From the NCBI GenBank assembly GCA_963819905.1, contig CAWFXP010000011.1, positions 62,001-126,000 on the forward strand: DNA of 64,000 bases, in the 5' to 3' direction. Position 1 is the stretch's first letter. Each line of letters begins with the position of its first letter. Source of the stretch: CAWCQC01 sp963819905 (lineage in GTDB: Bacteria; Actinomycetota; Thermoleophilia; Gaiellales; Gaiellaceae). Made by a program: the position numbers and the translations under genes. The notes below the pieces were generated by a model that had not been told where the DNA came from, did not search any database, and was given only the letters and a program-made list of their open reading frames with translations. Below, piece after piece: positions 46,013 to 54,649 of the stretch.

Positions 46013-47954
46013 GATCGGCTGCGAGGAGCTTCCGGCCTCCGCCTGCCGCGAGGCCGAGGCCGAGCTGCCCGCGCTGGTCGAGCGCGGCCTCGGTGCGGCG
46101 CCGTCCGCCGTGCTCGTCGGCCCCCGCCGGCTCGCGGTGCTCGTGGAGAACCTGCCGGAACGCACCCCCGACGAGGTCCGGCGCGGCCCGAGGGAGACGG
46201 CCGCGTTCGACGAGCAGGGCAATCCGACCAAGGCGGCCGAGGGATTCGCGCGAGGGGCCGGCGTGACCGCGGCCGAGCTGGAACGGCGCGACGGATTCGT
46301 CTGGGCGACGGTTCCCGGGGTAGGGCTTGCCGACGTTCTCCCCGAGCGCCTCGCCACGGTGATCCGATCGCTCTCCTTCGGGAAGTCCATGCAGTGGGAA
46401 GCAGGAGGGCTTCGCTTCGCCCGCCCCATCCGCTGGATCTGCGCCAAGCTCGACGCGGACACGATTCCCGTCGACGTCGAGGGGATTCCCTGGGGCAGCA
46501 CCTCGTACGGTCATCGCTTCACCGCCGGTCCCGTCGTGATCTCAGAAGCAGCCTCGTACGCGGAGGTGCTGCGCGGCGCGGGAATCGAGCCCGACGCAGC
46601 CGAGCGGCGACGGTCGATCGTCGCCGAGCTCGATCGGATCGGCGGCTGGAGCGATCCGGCGGGCGTCCTCGACGAGGTCGTCTACCTCGCCGAGAGCCCG
46701 GTCGTCCTCCAGGGGCGCTTCGACGAGCGCTTTCTCGCGCTGCCCGAACGAGTGATCGTGACCGCGATGCAGTCCCACCAGCGCTACTTCCCGCTCGGCG
46801 GCCCTGCCTTTGCGTTCGTCGCGAACGGCGGCGACCCGGCCGTCGTCCGGGCGGGCAACGTCCGCGTCCTCGAGGGGCGTCTCGAGGACGCGTCGTTCAC
46901 CTTCGAGCGGGATGTCAGGCGCGGCATCGACGAGTTGTCCGCCGCGCTCGGCACGATTACCTTCATTGCCGGCGCCGGGAGCATGGCCGACAAGGCCGCG
47001 CGCCTCGAGGCGCTCGTGCAAGAGCTCGGCGGCGGAGAGGCGTCACACGAGGCTGCGCGGCTGGCCAAGGCCGACCAGGCCTCCGAGCTCGTCCGTGAGT
47101 TCCCGGATCTCGAAGGTCACGTGGGCGCGGAGTACGCACGCCTCGCCGGCTACCCCGAGGCGGTGTGCCGTGCGATCGAGGAGCAGTATCTGCCGGACTC
47201 GGCCGGCGGGCCCCTGCCCGAGTCCGAGGCCGGCAGGGTGCTGGCGGTCGCCGAGCGAATCGACAACCTGACGGTGGCATTCGCGCTCGGGGAACGTCCG
47301 AGCGGGACACGTGACCCGTACGGACTGCGGCGTGCGGCCATCGGCCTGTGCCGGCTGGCGATCGCCGCCGGCTTCCCCATCGACGTCGACCGGCTCGCCC
47401 GGCGGGCTCACGGGCTGCTCGTCGAGCAGCGAGCCGAGGTCACGGACGAGGGTCCCGGCGACGTCGCCGACTTCGTGGCCGAGAGGCTCGAAGGGTTGCT
47501 CGACGTCCCCGTCGAGTACGTTCGCGCCGCACGTGGAGCCGGGCTGGGCGAGCTGGGCCGGATCGCCGAGCTCGCGACTGCGCTCGCCGCCTTGCCCGAG
47601 GAGCGGCTGGGGCCGATCCACACGGCGTACACCCGCGCCGGCCGGCTGGCGGCGAAGGAAGCCGATCAGGCCGCGACGGTGGTCGATCCGGGCCTGCTGG
47701 CCGAGCCGGCCGAGCGCGAGGTCGCTGCCGCGCTCGATCGGGTCTCACCCGAGATCGACGGCGCGCTCGCCGAAGGCGACGTCGAGCGGGCGCTCACCGC
47801 GGCGGCGGACCTCGGGCCACCGCTCGACCGCTTCTTCGAGGACGTCCTCGTCATGGCGGACGACACGGCCGTGCGGGGAAACCGCCTGCGTCTCCTCCTC
47901 GACGTTCGGGATACGCTCGGCCGCCTCGGCGACCTGGCGCAGATCCCACGCTGA
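45993..47954 (+). CDS. glyS: Glycyl-tRNA synthetase beta subunit
   Basis: tRNA-binding subunit partnering GlyQ. Six hundred fifty-three residues: LLLEIGCEELPASACREAE at the start, FGKSMQWEAGGLRFARPIRWI, MQSHQRYFPL, an HD-like helical part (AKADQASELVREFPDLEGHVGAEYA) and a C-terminal anticodon-binding helical domain (PLDRFFEDVLVMADDTAVRGNRLRLL). A little shorter than the usual 690. ATG 45993 lies within glyQ. Confidence 0.93.
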   Translation: MPTLLLEIGCEELPASACREAEAELPALVERGLGAAPSAVLVGPRRLAVLVENLPERTPDEVRRGPRETAAFDEQGNPTKAAEGFARGAGVTAAELERRDGFVWATVPGVGLADVLPERLATVIRSLSFGKSMQWEAGGLRFARPIRWICAKLDADTIPVDVEGIPWGSTSYGHRFTAGPVVISEAASYAEVLRGAGIEPDAAERRRSIVAELDRIGGWSDPAGVLDEVVYLAESPVVLQGRFDERFLALPERVIVTAMQSHQRYFPLGGPAFAFVANGGDPAVVRAGNVRVLEGRLEDASFTFERDVRRGIDELSAALGTITFIAGAGSMADKAARLEALVQELGGGEASHEAARLAKADQASELVREFPDLEGHVGAEYARLAGYPEAVCRAIEEQYLPDSAGGPLPESEAGRVLAVAERIDNLTVAFALGERPSGTRDPYGLRRAAIGLCRLAIAAGFPIDVDRLARRAHGLLVEQRAEVTDEGPGDVADFVAERLEGLLDVPVEYVRAARGAGLGELGRIAELATALAALPEERLGPIHTAYTRAGRLAAKEADQAATVVDPGLLAEPAEREVAAALDRVSPEIDGALAEGDVERALTAAADLGPPLDRFFEDVLVMADDTAVRGNRLRLLLDVRDTLGRLGDLAQIPR

Positions 47955-47969
47955 GCGTCACGGCTCGAA

Positions 47970-48003
47970 GCCCGCGCGCGGGCCACGGGCCGGGGAGCCC
48001 GTG
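47970..48003 (+). terminator. Tandem hairpins after glyS
   Basis: Fourteen-base palindrome GCCCGCGCGCGGGC (47970-47983) abutting stem CACGGGC / GCCCGTG (47984-48003, six-base loop), just before the next promoter. Confidence 0.6.
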
Positions 48004-48008
48004 ATCAC

Positions 48009-48014
48009 TACGAT
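48009..48014 (+). promoter_or_regulatory. -10 element TACGAT for ppsR
   Basis: TACGAT ends 6 bases before ATG 48021. Confidence 0.55.
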
Positions 48015-48020
48015 GCCGCC

Positions 48021-48887
48021 ATGCCCGACACGAGCTCCGGCGGGAACGGGCCCGTCGAGATCCATGTCGTCTCCGACGCGACGGGCGAGACCGCCACGCG
48101 GGTCGTCATGGCCGTCGAACGGCAGTTCCCGGACCTCGAGCTCGCCGTCATTCGGCATCCTCGCATCCGGAGCGCAGACGACGTCCAGCTCGCGGCAGCC
48201 CGCGCCCGCGGGCGCCGCGCCGTCGTCGTCTACACGCTCGTCGACGCCGCCTACCGCGATTCGATGCGCGCGCTCTGCAAGCGCTACAAGCTCCACTACT
48301 GCGACCTGCTCGGCCACCCGATCGACGCGGTCGCCCGTGTCTCGGGCCTGCCGGCCAAGGGTGAGCCCGGGGCCGAGCCGGTGCTCGACTCGACCTACTT
48401 CAAGCGTGTCGAGGCGATCGAGTTCGCGGTTCAGGCCGACGACGGCGTCGCGGCCTCGCGCCTGAGGGAAGCCGACATCGTGCTCGTCGGCGTGTCGCGG
48501 ACGTCGAAGACACCGCTCTCGATCTACCTGGGCTATCTCGGGTACAAGGCCGCCAACGTGCCGATCGTCAAGGGGATCGAGCCGCCGGCCCAGCTGTTCG
48601 ACATCGAGCCGGAACGGATCGTGGGTGTCACGATCAATCCGGAGCTGCTGGCCGAGATCAGGCAGCGACGGGTCCGCCAGATGCGCGGCTCGACGCGCGC
48701 CTACGCCGATCTCGACGACATCTACGAAGAGCTCGAGAGCGCCGAGGCCGTCCACCGGAAGCTCGGCTGTCCGGTCATCGAGGTGTCGACGCTCGCGATC
48801 GAGGAGACGGCGTACCGGATCATCAGGCTGGTCGAGCTCAGGCTCGCGGAGAAGAGCGAGCGTCCGCGCAAGAGGCGCGCTGGATGA
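48021..48887 (+). CDS. ppsR: Pyruvate,phosphate dikinase regulatory protein (DUF299)
   Basis: Bifunctional ADP-dependent kinase / Pi-dependent pyrophosphorylase that switches PPDK off and on by phosphorylating a Thr next to its catalytic His. Two hundred eighty-eight residues: VEIHVVSDATGETATRVVMAVERQF, YFKRVEAIEFAVQADDG, P-loop VLVGVSRTSKTPLSIYLGYLGYKAANVPIVKG and GCPVIEVSTLAIEETAYRII. Its target ppdK lies 2.2 kb downstream with the TSH site intact. Overlaps the following small gene by four bases. Confidence 0.92.
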   Translation: MPDTSSGGNGPVEIHVVSDATGETATRVVMAVERQFPDLELAVIRHPRIRSADDVQLAAARARGRRAVVVYTLVDAAYRDSMRALCKRYKLHYCDLLGHPIDAVARVSGLPAKGEPGAEPVLDSTYFKRVEAIEFAVQADDGVAASRLREADIVLVGVSRTSKTPLSIYLGYLGYKAANVPIVKGIEPPAQLFDIEPERIVGVTINPELLAEIRQRRVRQMRGSTRAYADLDDIYEELESAEAVHRKLGCPVIEVSTLAIEETAYRIIRLVELRLAEKSERPRKRRAG

Positions 48888-49063
48888 CCGACGTCGTCCC
48901 GGGCCCGCCCGGCCCGAAGCCCCCGGTCGGCTGGTACTGGTGGCCGCTCTGGATCTTCCTCCACCTGGTCGGCCTGTTCTTCTTCTACGTGGTCATGACG
49001 CCCGTCTGGGTCGGAATCCGGTTCGTCGCCTGGCTTTCCGAGCGATCGTCGCGCGGACGCTGA
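48884..49063 (+). CDS. Small Pro/Trp-rich membrane protein coupled to ppsR
   Basis: Fifty-nine residues from an ATG sharing four bases with the ppsR stop (ATGA). Proline-rich start (MTDVVPGPPGPKPPVGW) then an aromatic membrane stretch (WYWWPLWIFLHLVGLFFFY, about 17-35) running on to VVMTPVWVGIRFVAWL and a basic tail. No family recognised. Translation coupling suggests it is made in proportion to the regulator; why is unknown. Confidence 0.6.
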   Translation: MTDVVPGPPGPKPPVGWYWWPLWIFLHLVGLFFFYVVMTPVWVGIRFVAWLSERSSRGR

Positions 49064-49106
49064 CGCGTCGGACAGGACGCACCTTGCCGTTCTCGCCGTT
49101 CCGGCC

Positions 49107-49112
49107 TACCGT
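49107..49112 (+). promoter_or_regulatory. Possible -10 element TACCGT of the beta-helix gene
   Basis: TACCGT ends 6 bases before GTG 49119; weaker hexamer than the others. Confidence 0.35.
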
Positions 49113-49118
49113 CAGACG

Positions 49119-50006
49119 GTGGTCTGCGGCTCTCTCTGGTGCAGGCGCTCGCGGTGCTTGCCGTCTCGCTGGCGCTCTTCCCGTGGGGAGGAAGCGCATC
49201 CGGCGCGGTGCTCGCGTGCGGGCGACGGTCACGAAGAGCGCCGTGCTCGAGAACGATCTCGTCGGCTGCGACGGTGTCGGGCTACGGATCGGCGCCCCGA
49301 AGGTCAAGCTCGACCTGAACGGGCACAGCGTGAGCGGATCGCCGCAGGGCTGGTCGGCATCGACGTGAACGGTCAGGCGAAGGTCGTCATCGAAGACGGT
49401 GTGGTGACCGGCTTCGCCACCGGCGTCCTGGTCACGCGTTCCGACGCGGCGATCGTCAGGCGACTGAGCGTCGTTGCCGGCGGCGGCGGCGTCATCGTCG
49501 ACGGGGGGAAAGACGCGAAGGTGCTCGATTCGACGGTGCGCGGCGAGCTGAAGGGAATCGAGATCCACGAGGCGTCATCGGCGCGGGTGCGGCGCAACGT
49601 GGTCGAAGGCGGCTTCGACGGCGGCATCGTGCTGGTCGACGCGGCCGGAAGCCTGGTCGAGGAGAACACGGTGTCCGGATCCCGTGTCGCTGCCATCCTC
49701 GTCGCCACGGCAAACGTCGGATCCCGATCGAGCAGGATCGTCGGCAACACGACGACCGGCGCGGAGTTCGACGGGATCCTCGTGGATCGGGGGTCGACGG
49801 GCACCCAGGTCAAGGGGAACCGTGCCTCCGGAAACGGGTACGACGGCATCCACGTTCTCAATGCCCAGACGACGGTCGCCGGCAACCTCGCCACCGGAAA
49901 CGGAGACGACGGGATCGACGCAGTGCCCGGCGTCGTCGACGGTCGGGGAAACAGGGCGTTTGCCAATGCCGACCAGCAATGTGTCAACATCGCCTGCTCG
50001 ACGTGA
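49119..50006 (+). pseudogene. Secreted right-handed beta-helix protein, split over three frames
   Basis: About 295 residues in total. A signal-peptide stretch (VQALAVLAVSLALFPWGGSASG, one frame) leads to VLACG; the next piece (ATVTKSAVLENDLVGCDGVGL, LDLNGHSVSG) is in a second frame, and the main body from GLVGIDVNGQAKVVIEDGVV to the stop is in a third, with repeating N-x-x-x-G-N rungs typical of NosD/pectate-lyase-like helices. The frame changes (about 49220 in GGG and 49347-49349 in GGG) each need a missing base, opposite to the frame changes elsewhere. Degraded gene or base-call deletions; function unknown. Confidence 0.65.
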
Positions 50007-50039
50007 GACGGCGGAGCGGCGCATCCTCGCCGAGGTGTT

Positions 50040-50079
50040 GTCGGGCGCCCCGCCCGGCGTGAACTCGGGGGCGCCCGAC
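50040..50079. terminator. Bidirectional terminator between beta-helix and DUF4349 genes
   Basis: Perfect twelve-bp stem GTCGGGCGCCCC / GGGGCGCCCGAC with a 16-base loop between two converging genes. Confidence 0.7.
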
Positions 50080-50081
50080 TC

Positions 50082-51005
50082 TCAGCCCAGCGCGGAACCG
50101 GTCTCGCGGTGAGCCCGGCGGCGCCGGAGGACTGTGCGAGCGGCGAGGTACCCGAGCGCCAGGGCGAGCACGATCGGGCCGGCGACGACGAGCCCGACGA
50201 GCACCCCTCCGACGACCTTCAGAAAGCCGTCGGCGGCGGCGCTCCAGGCGTCGCCGATGCTCCAGCCGCCTCCCGGAGGCGCGAGCGGCGTGCCGCGCTC
50301 GGCAATCTGGAGCGTGATCGTGGCGAACGCGGTCTGGTTGCGGAGATAGGCGAGCCGGCCGCGAACCTCTTCGAGCTGCAGCTGGACGTCGTTCAGGCGG
50401 TTCTGGACGGCGAGAGCCTCGCCGACCGTGCGCGTGCGCTCGAGGAAGCCGAGAAGCTGCGTCTCGACTGCCTCCAGGTGCCGGCGTCTGGCCTGGAGAT
50501 CGACGAACTCGCCGGAGACGTCCTGCCCCGACTCCTCCTGCGACCGGACGCGCCCGAGCTCCGCGAGCTGGCTCATGACACGGCCGTACGCCGACTGGGG
50601 GACGCGCAGCTCGAGCGAGCCGCGCACGAGCCGCCCCTCGCCGCCCTGGGTGGCGGTGGAGCTCGTGACGTATCCGCCGACCCCGTTCGCGATCGTCCGG
50701 GCGCGCGAGACCGCGTCCTCGAAGCCGTCCTTGGCCACGGTGAGGCTGAGCGCGGCAGTCTGGATGACGCGCGGGCCGGCGATCGGCGTCAGGATGTTCT
50801 CGACGACGTCAGGAGCCTCGGCGTCAGCGGCCTCGCCGCCGCCCGAGGCGGAGCTGTCGCGGCCGCTCGCCGACCCGGTCGCGGCCGCAGCCACGTCGCC
50901 CGCGGCCTCCTCGACGGACGGCGCGGCGGACTCGCGCGACGTTCCGCACGCTGCCCCCGCGAGCACGAGGCCGATGACACCGAGAATCACGAAGCTTCGA
51001 CGCAT
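50082..51005 (-). CDS. DUF4349 membrane protein
   Basis: Three hundred seven residues. N-terminal export signal (RRSFVILGVIGLVLAGAAC, a poor lipobox since Gly is at -3), an Ala/Ser/Glu-rich linker, the DUF4349 body (VIQTAALSLTVAKDGFEDAVSRARTIANGVGGYV, EFVDLQARRRHLEAVETQLL, then the coiled-coil NRLNDVQLQLEEVRGRLAYL) and one C-terminal membrane helix (VVGGVLVGLVVAGPIVLALAL) with an Arg-rich end. Start at ATG 51005 because GAGGAGG precedes it by 6 bases. Function unknown; envelope-anchored. Confidence 0.82.
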   Translation of the reverse strand: MRRSFVILGVIGLVLAGAACGTSRESAAPSVEEAAGDVAAAATGSASGRDSSASGGGEAADAEAPDVVENILTPIAGPRVIQTAALSLTVAKDGFEDAVSRARTIANGVGGYVTSSTATQGGEGRLVRGSLELRVPQSAYGRVMSQLAELGRVRSQEESGQDVSGEFVDLQARRRHLEAVETQLLGFLERTRTVGEALAVQNRLNDVQLQLEEVRGRLAYLRNQTAFATITLQIAERGTPLAPPGGGWSIGDAWSAAADGFLKVVGGVLVGLVVAGPIVLALALGYLAARTVLRRRRAHRETGSALG

Positions 51006-51011
51006 GGCGTT

Positions 51012-51018
51012 CCTCCTC
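51012..51018 (-). promoter_or_regulatory. Shine-Dalgarno GAGGAGG of the DUF4349 gene
   Basis: Reverse-strand GAGGAGG with AACGCC spacer before ATG 51005; nearly the same arrangement as in front of the RTX gene. Confidence 0.65.
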
Positions 51019-51102
51019 GACACCGATGACCGTCCGACCGCCCTGCAGGCGGGAAAGTTCCCGTCGCACCGGAGGACGCGCCGCTCGCCCGCTTCGCGCC
51101 AG

Positions 51103-51108
51103 TAGAGT
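51103..51108 (+). promoter_or_regulatory. -10 element TAGAGT for ppdK
   Basis: TAGAGT ends 9 bases before ATG 51118. Confidence 0.55.
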
Positions 51109-51117
51109 CACGGCTCC

Positions 51118-53729
51118 ATGAAGCAGTACGTCTACGACCTCGCCGACGCGGCCGATGCCGGCCGGCAGCTCGTCGGCGGCAAGGGGCTCGGCCTCGCCCA
51201 GATGAACGCGCTCGGGATTCCTGTCCCGGCCGGGTTCGTCGTGACGACCGAGGCGTGCGTCGAGTACATGCAGGCCGGCGGGAAGCTCCCCGACGGCCTC
51301 GAGGCCGAGCTGGACGCCAACGTCGAGGCGCTCGAAGGGCGCACGGGCAAGCGATTCGGCGACGCGCAGGATCCGCTGCTCGTCTCGGTGCGATCGGGCG
51401 CCGCGGTCTCGATGCCCGGGATGATGGACACGATCCTGAACCTCGGGCTCAACGCGACGACGGCGCGGAGCGCTCGGGCGGGCGACCGGGAACCCCCGCT
51501 TCGCCTACGACGCCTACCGGCGGCTCGTGCAGATGTACGGCGAGGTCGTCGAGGAGATCGACGGGCACCTGTTCGAGCGCGAGCTCGCCCGGCTGAAGGA
51601 CGAGCGGGGCGTCCTCCACGACGTCGATCTGTCCGCCGACGACCTGCAGGAGCTCGTCGCCCGCTTCGAGGCCATCTACCGCGACGGTGCGGGGCACGAG
51701 TTTCCGCAGGAGCCGCGCGACCAGCTCCATGCGGGCGATCCGGGCGGTATTCGACTCGTGGAACACGCAACGCGCCCAGGTCTACCGCCGGGCGAACGGG
51801 ATTCCCGACGATCTCGGCACGGCTGCGAACGTCGTCCAGATGGTCTTCGGGAACAAGGGCGACACCTCCGCGACGGGTGTCGCCTTCACGCGCGATCCGT
51901 CGACCGGCGCGCCCGGCGTGTGGGGTGAGTTCCTCGTCAACGCGCAGGGTGAGGACGTCGTCGCCGGGATTCGTACGCCCGAGCCCATCGCCGAGATGAA
52001 GCGCGCGCTGCCGGAGGCCTTCGAGCAGCTCGCCGAGACGATGCGGCGGCTCGAGACGCATTTTCGCGAGATGCAGGACATCGAGTTCACTGTCGAGGAG
52101 GGAGACCTCTACCTGCTGCAGACGCGCGCGGGCAAGCGCACCGCCGTCGCCGCGCTCAGGATCGCCTGCGACATGGCCGCCGAGGGCCTCATCTCCCACG
52201 AGCAGGCCGTCGCGCGCATCGACCCGGGCCAGCTCGACCAGCTCCTCCATCCGATGATCGACCCCGAGGCCGAGGTCGAGGTGATCGCGGAGGGGCTGAA
52301 CGCCTCGCCCGGCGCGGCGACCGGCAGCGTCGTCTTCGACGCGGACGTGGCCGAGGATCGCGGCCGGGCCGGGGAGGACGTCGTCCTCGTCCGGTGGGAG
52401 ACGACGCCAGACGACATCAACGGCCTCATCTGGGCCAGGGGCGTCCTGACCGCCCACGGGGGCATGACGTCCCACGCGGCCGTCGTCGCGCGAGGTATGG
52501 GCAAGCCGGCAGTGACCGGCTGCGAAGCGCTCTCGCTCGAAGACGGTACGGCCGAGATCGGAGGCCGGCGGTTCGGAGAAGGAGACATCCTGACGATCGA
52601 CGGCGGCACGGGCAGGGTCATCCGCGGCGCGGTCCCGCTCGTCCCGCCGCGGATGGACGAGAACTTCGAGACCGTCCTCGGCTGGGCGGACGAGGTGCGG
52701 CGGCTCCGTGTCCGGGCCAACGCGGACACTCCCGCGGATGCCGCCAAGGCGAGGGAGTTCGGCGCCGAGGGAATCGGGCTCTGCCGAACCGAGCACATGT
52801 TCATGGCGGAGGAGCGGCTGCCGATCGTGCGGCAGATGATCATGGCGGGGTCGGAGGACGAGCGCCGCCGGGTGCTCGAGCGCCTGTTGCCGATGCAGCA
52901 GTCCGACTTCGAGGGGATCTTCGAGGCCATGCACGGGCTCCCGGTGACGATCCGCCTCCTCGACCCGCCCCTGCACGAGTTCCTGCCGTCGCTCGAGGAG
53001 GCCGAGACGCCGCAGATGGCGCAGCGGATCCGCTCGCTGCGGGAGGCGAACCCGATGCTCGGCACGCGCGGGTGCCGGCTCGGGCTGCTCTACCCGGAGA
53101 TCTACGAGATGCAGGTACGCGCCATCGTGCGCGCCGCGCTCGCGGTCGAGGAACGCAGCGGCGATGCACCGCTCGTCGAGATCATGCACCCGCTCGTCGG
53201 GTTCGCCGAGGAGCTCCGCCGGCTGCGCGACCTGACGGTGGCCACGGCGGACGAGGAGATGGAGGCGGCCGGCCGCCGGATCGAGTACCAGGTCGGGACG
53301 ATGATCGAGCTTCCCCGGTCGTGCGTCCGTGCTGACGAGATCGCCGAGGTCGCCGACTTTTTCAGCTTCGGCACCAACGACCTGACGCAGACGACGCTCG
53401 GCTTCTCCCGAGACGACGCCGAGGGGAAGTTCCTCACGCGCTACCTCGACGACCGGATTCTCGAGGCGAATCCGTTCGAGACGCTCGACCAGTCCGGGGT
53501 CGGGGATCTCATGCGGATCGGGGTCGAGCGGGCGAGAGCCGTCGAGCCGGAGATCAAGCTCGGGATCTGCGGCGAGCACGGGGGCGACGAGAAGTCGGTC
53601 GGGTTCTGCCACCGCCTCGGGCTCGACTACGTTTCTTGCTCGCCCTATCGCGTGCCGCTGGCACGCCTCGCGGCCGCTCAGGCGGCGCTCGCGGAGGAGG
53701 GTGTGACCGCCGTGGCCGTCGGCGGCTGA
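51118..53729 (+). CDS. ppdK: Pyruvate,phosphate dikinase, two +1 frame changes
   Basis: Interconverts pyruvate + ATP + Pi and PEP + AMP + PPi. About 869 residues. Nucleotide-binding domain: VGGKGLGLAQMNALGIPVPAGFVVTT, SVRSGAAVSMPGMMDTILNLGLN, GNPRFAYDAYRRLVQMYG, QMVFGNKGDTSATGVAFTRDP. Phosphohistidine domain: GVLTAHGGMTSHAAVVARGMGKPAVTG with catalytic His and the Thr targeted by PpsR. PEP domain: GLCRTEHMFM, GTRGCRLG, FSFGTNDLTQTTLG and GICGEHGGD with the catalytic Cys. Frame changes near 51471 and 51733-51735 (a GGG run). The matching regulator is at 48021. Confidence 0.92.
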
Positions 53730-53776
53730 CGCTCCGACGTCGCGGGTCAGGCGCTCGCAATCGCCGAGCGCTGGCC

Positions 53777-53782
53777 GATAAT
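53777..53782 (+). promoter_or_regulatory. -10 element GATAAT for the kinase/TolB remnant
   Basis: GATAAT ends 6 bases before GTG 53789, so the promoter survives although the gene is gutted. Confidence 0.5.
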
Positions 53783-53788
53783 CCGAAC

Positions 53789-54636
53789 GTGGCCCCCGAT
53801 CCCCGCATCGGAACGACGCTTGCCGGCTGCCGGATCGAGCGTGAGATCGGGCGCGGCGGCATGGGCGTCGTCTACCTGGCGGAGCAGCTGCGCTACGGCC
53901 GTACCGGGCCGGCGGCAACTTCGACATCTGGACGATGAGCACAGACGGGAGCGGCGCCAGGCGGCTCGCCACCGCTTCCCGTGAGGACGCGATCCCGCGC
54001 TGGGTCGGCGACGGCTCCCGCATCGTCATCGACTCGAATCGTGACGGCGACTTCGAGATCTACCTCATGGACGCCGACGGAAGCGGCCAGACGCAGCTGA
54101 CGGACGACGCGACGCCCGGCTACGAGCCGGACATCTCGCTCACCGCCACGTTCCCGTCCGGGGCCTCCGCGCCGGCTTTCCTGGCCGACGCGACGGCGTT
54201 CCCGACCGAGGGCGAAGGGGCTCTCCTCGCCCGTGTTCCAGCCGTCTCGAAGGCGAGCTGCGAACGAGAATCCGCCGAGGATCGGGCGCGCCGCGCCGTC
54301 GCCGGAGTCGTCTGCACGGGCGGCAAGGTGACCGCCTACTACGACCAGTTCCGCACGAGGGCGGCGATGAACGCCTACTACAACCGCCTGGTGCGCAACG
54401 TCGACGTTGCCCGGTACATCGGCACCTACGGCCAGTCGGCGGCCGCGGAGTCGACGTGGAACCTCGACGGCGTGACGAAGGGGCGTCTGCTCTGCTACGT
54501 GACGGAGGACGGGCGGGCGGTCGTCGTCTGGACGCACGACGAGCTCCATATCCTCGGGTTCGCCGTCCGGCCCGACCAGAACCGGGCCGCGCTTGCGAAG
54601 TGGTGGGCCGGGCCCAAGGCCGGCCCGGTCGAGTAG
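53789..54636 (+). pseudogene. Ser/Thr kinase - TolB-propeller gene with its middle missing
   Basis: The first 40 residues (RIGTTLAGCRIEREIGRGGMGVVYLAEQ) are the start of a Hanks-type kinase up to the glycine loop. At about 53905-53915 the sequence jumps, out of frame, into a TolB/PD40 propeller repeat (GGNFDIWTMSTDGSGARRLA, then SNRDGDFEIYLMDADGSGQTQLT). It ends in an extracytoplasmic domain with Cys residues (LLARVPAVSKASCE, VAGVVCTGGKVTAYYDQF). The catalytic Lys, HRD and DFG, the membrane helix and most propeller blades are absent. Original protein would be far longer. Real deletion or misassembly cannot be told apart here. Confidence 0.75.
54605..54626. terminator. Possible hairpin between converging genes at 54636/54650
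   Basis: Stem GGGCCGG / CCGGCCC with an eight-base loop inside the last codons of the plus-strand gene; the only structure near the 13-base convergent gap. Confidence 0.35.
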
Positions 54637-54649
54637 CCGCGGTTCGCGC

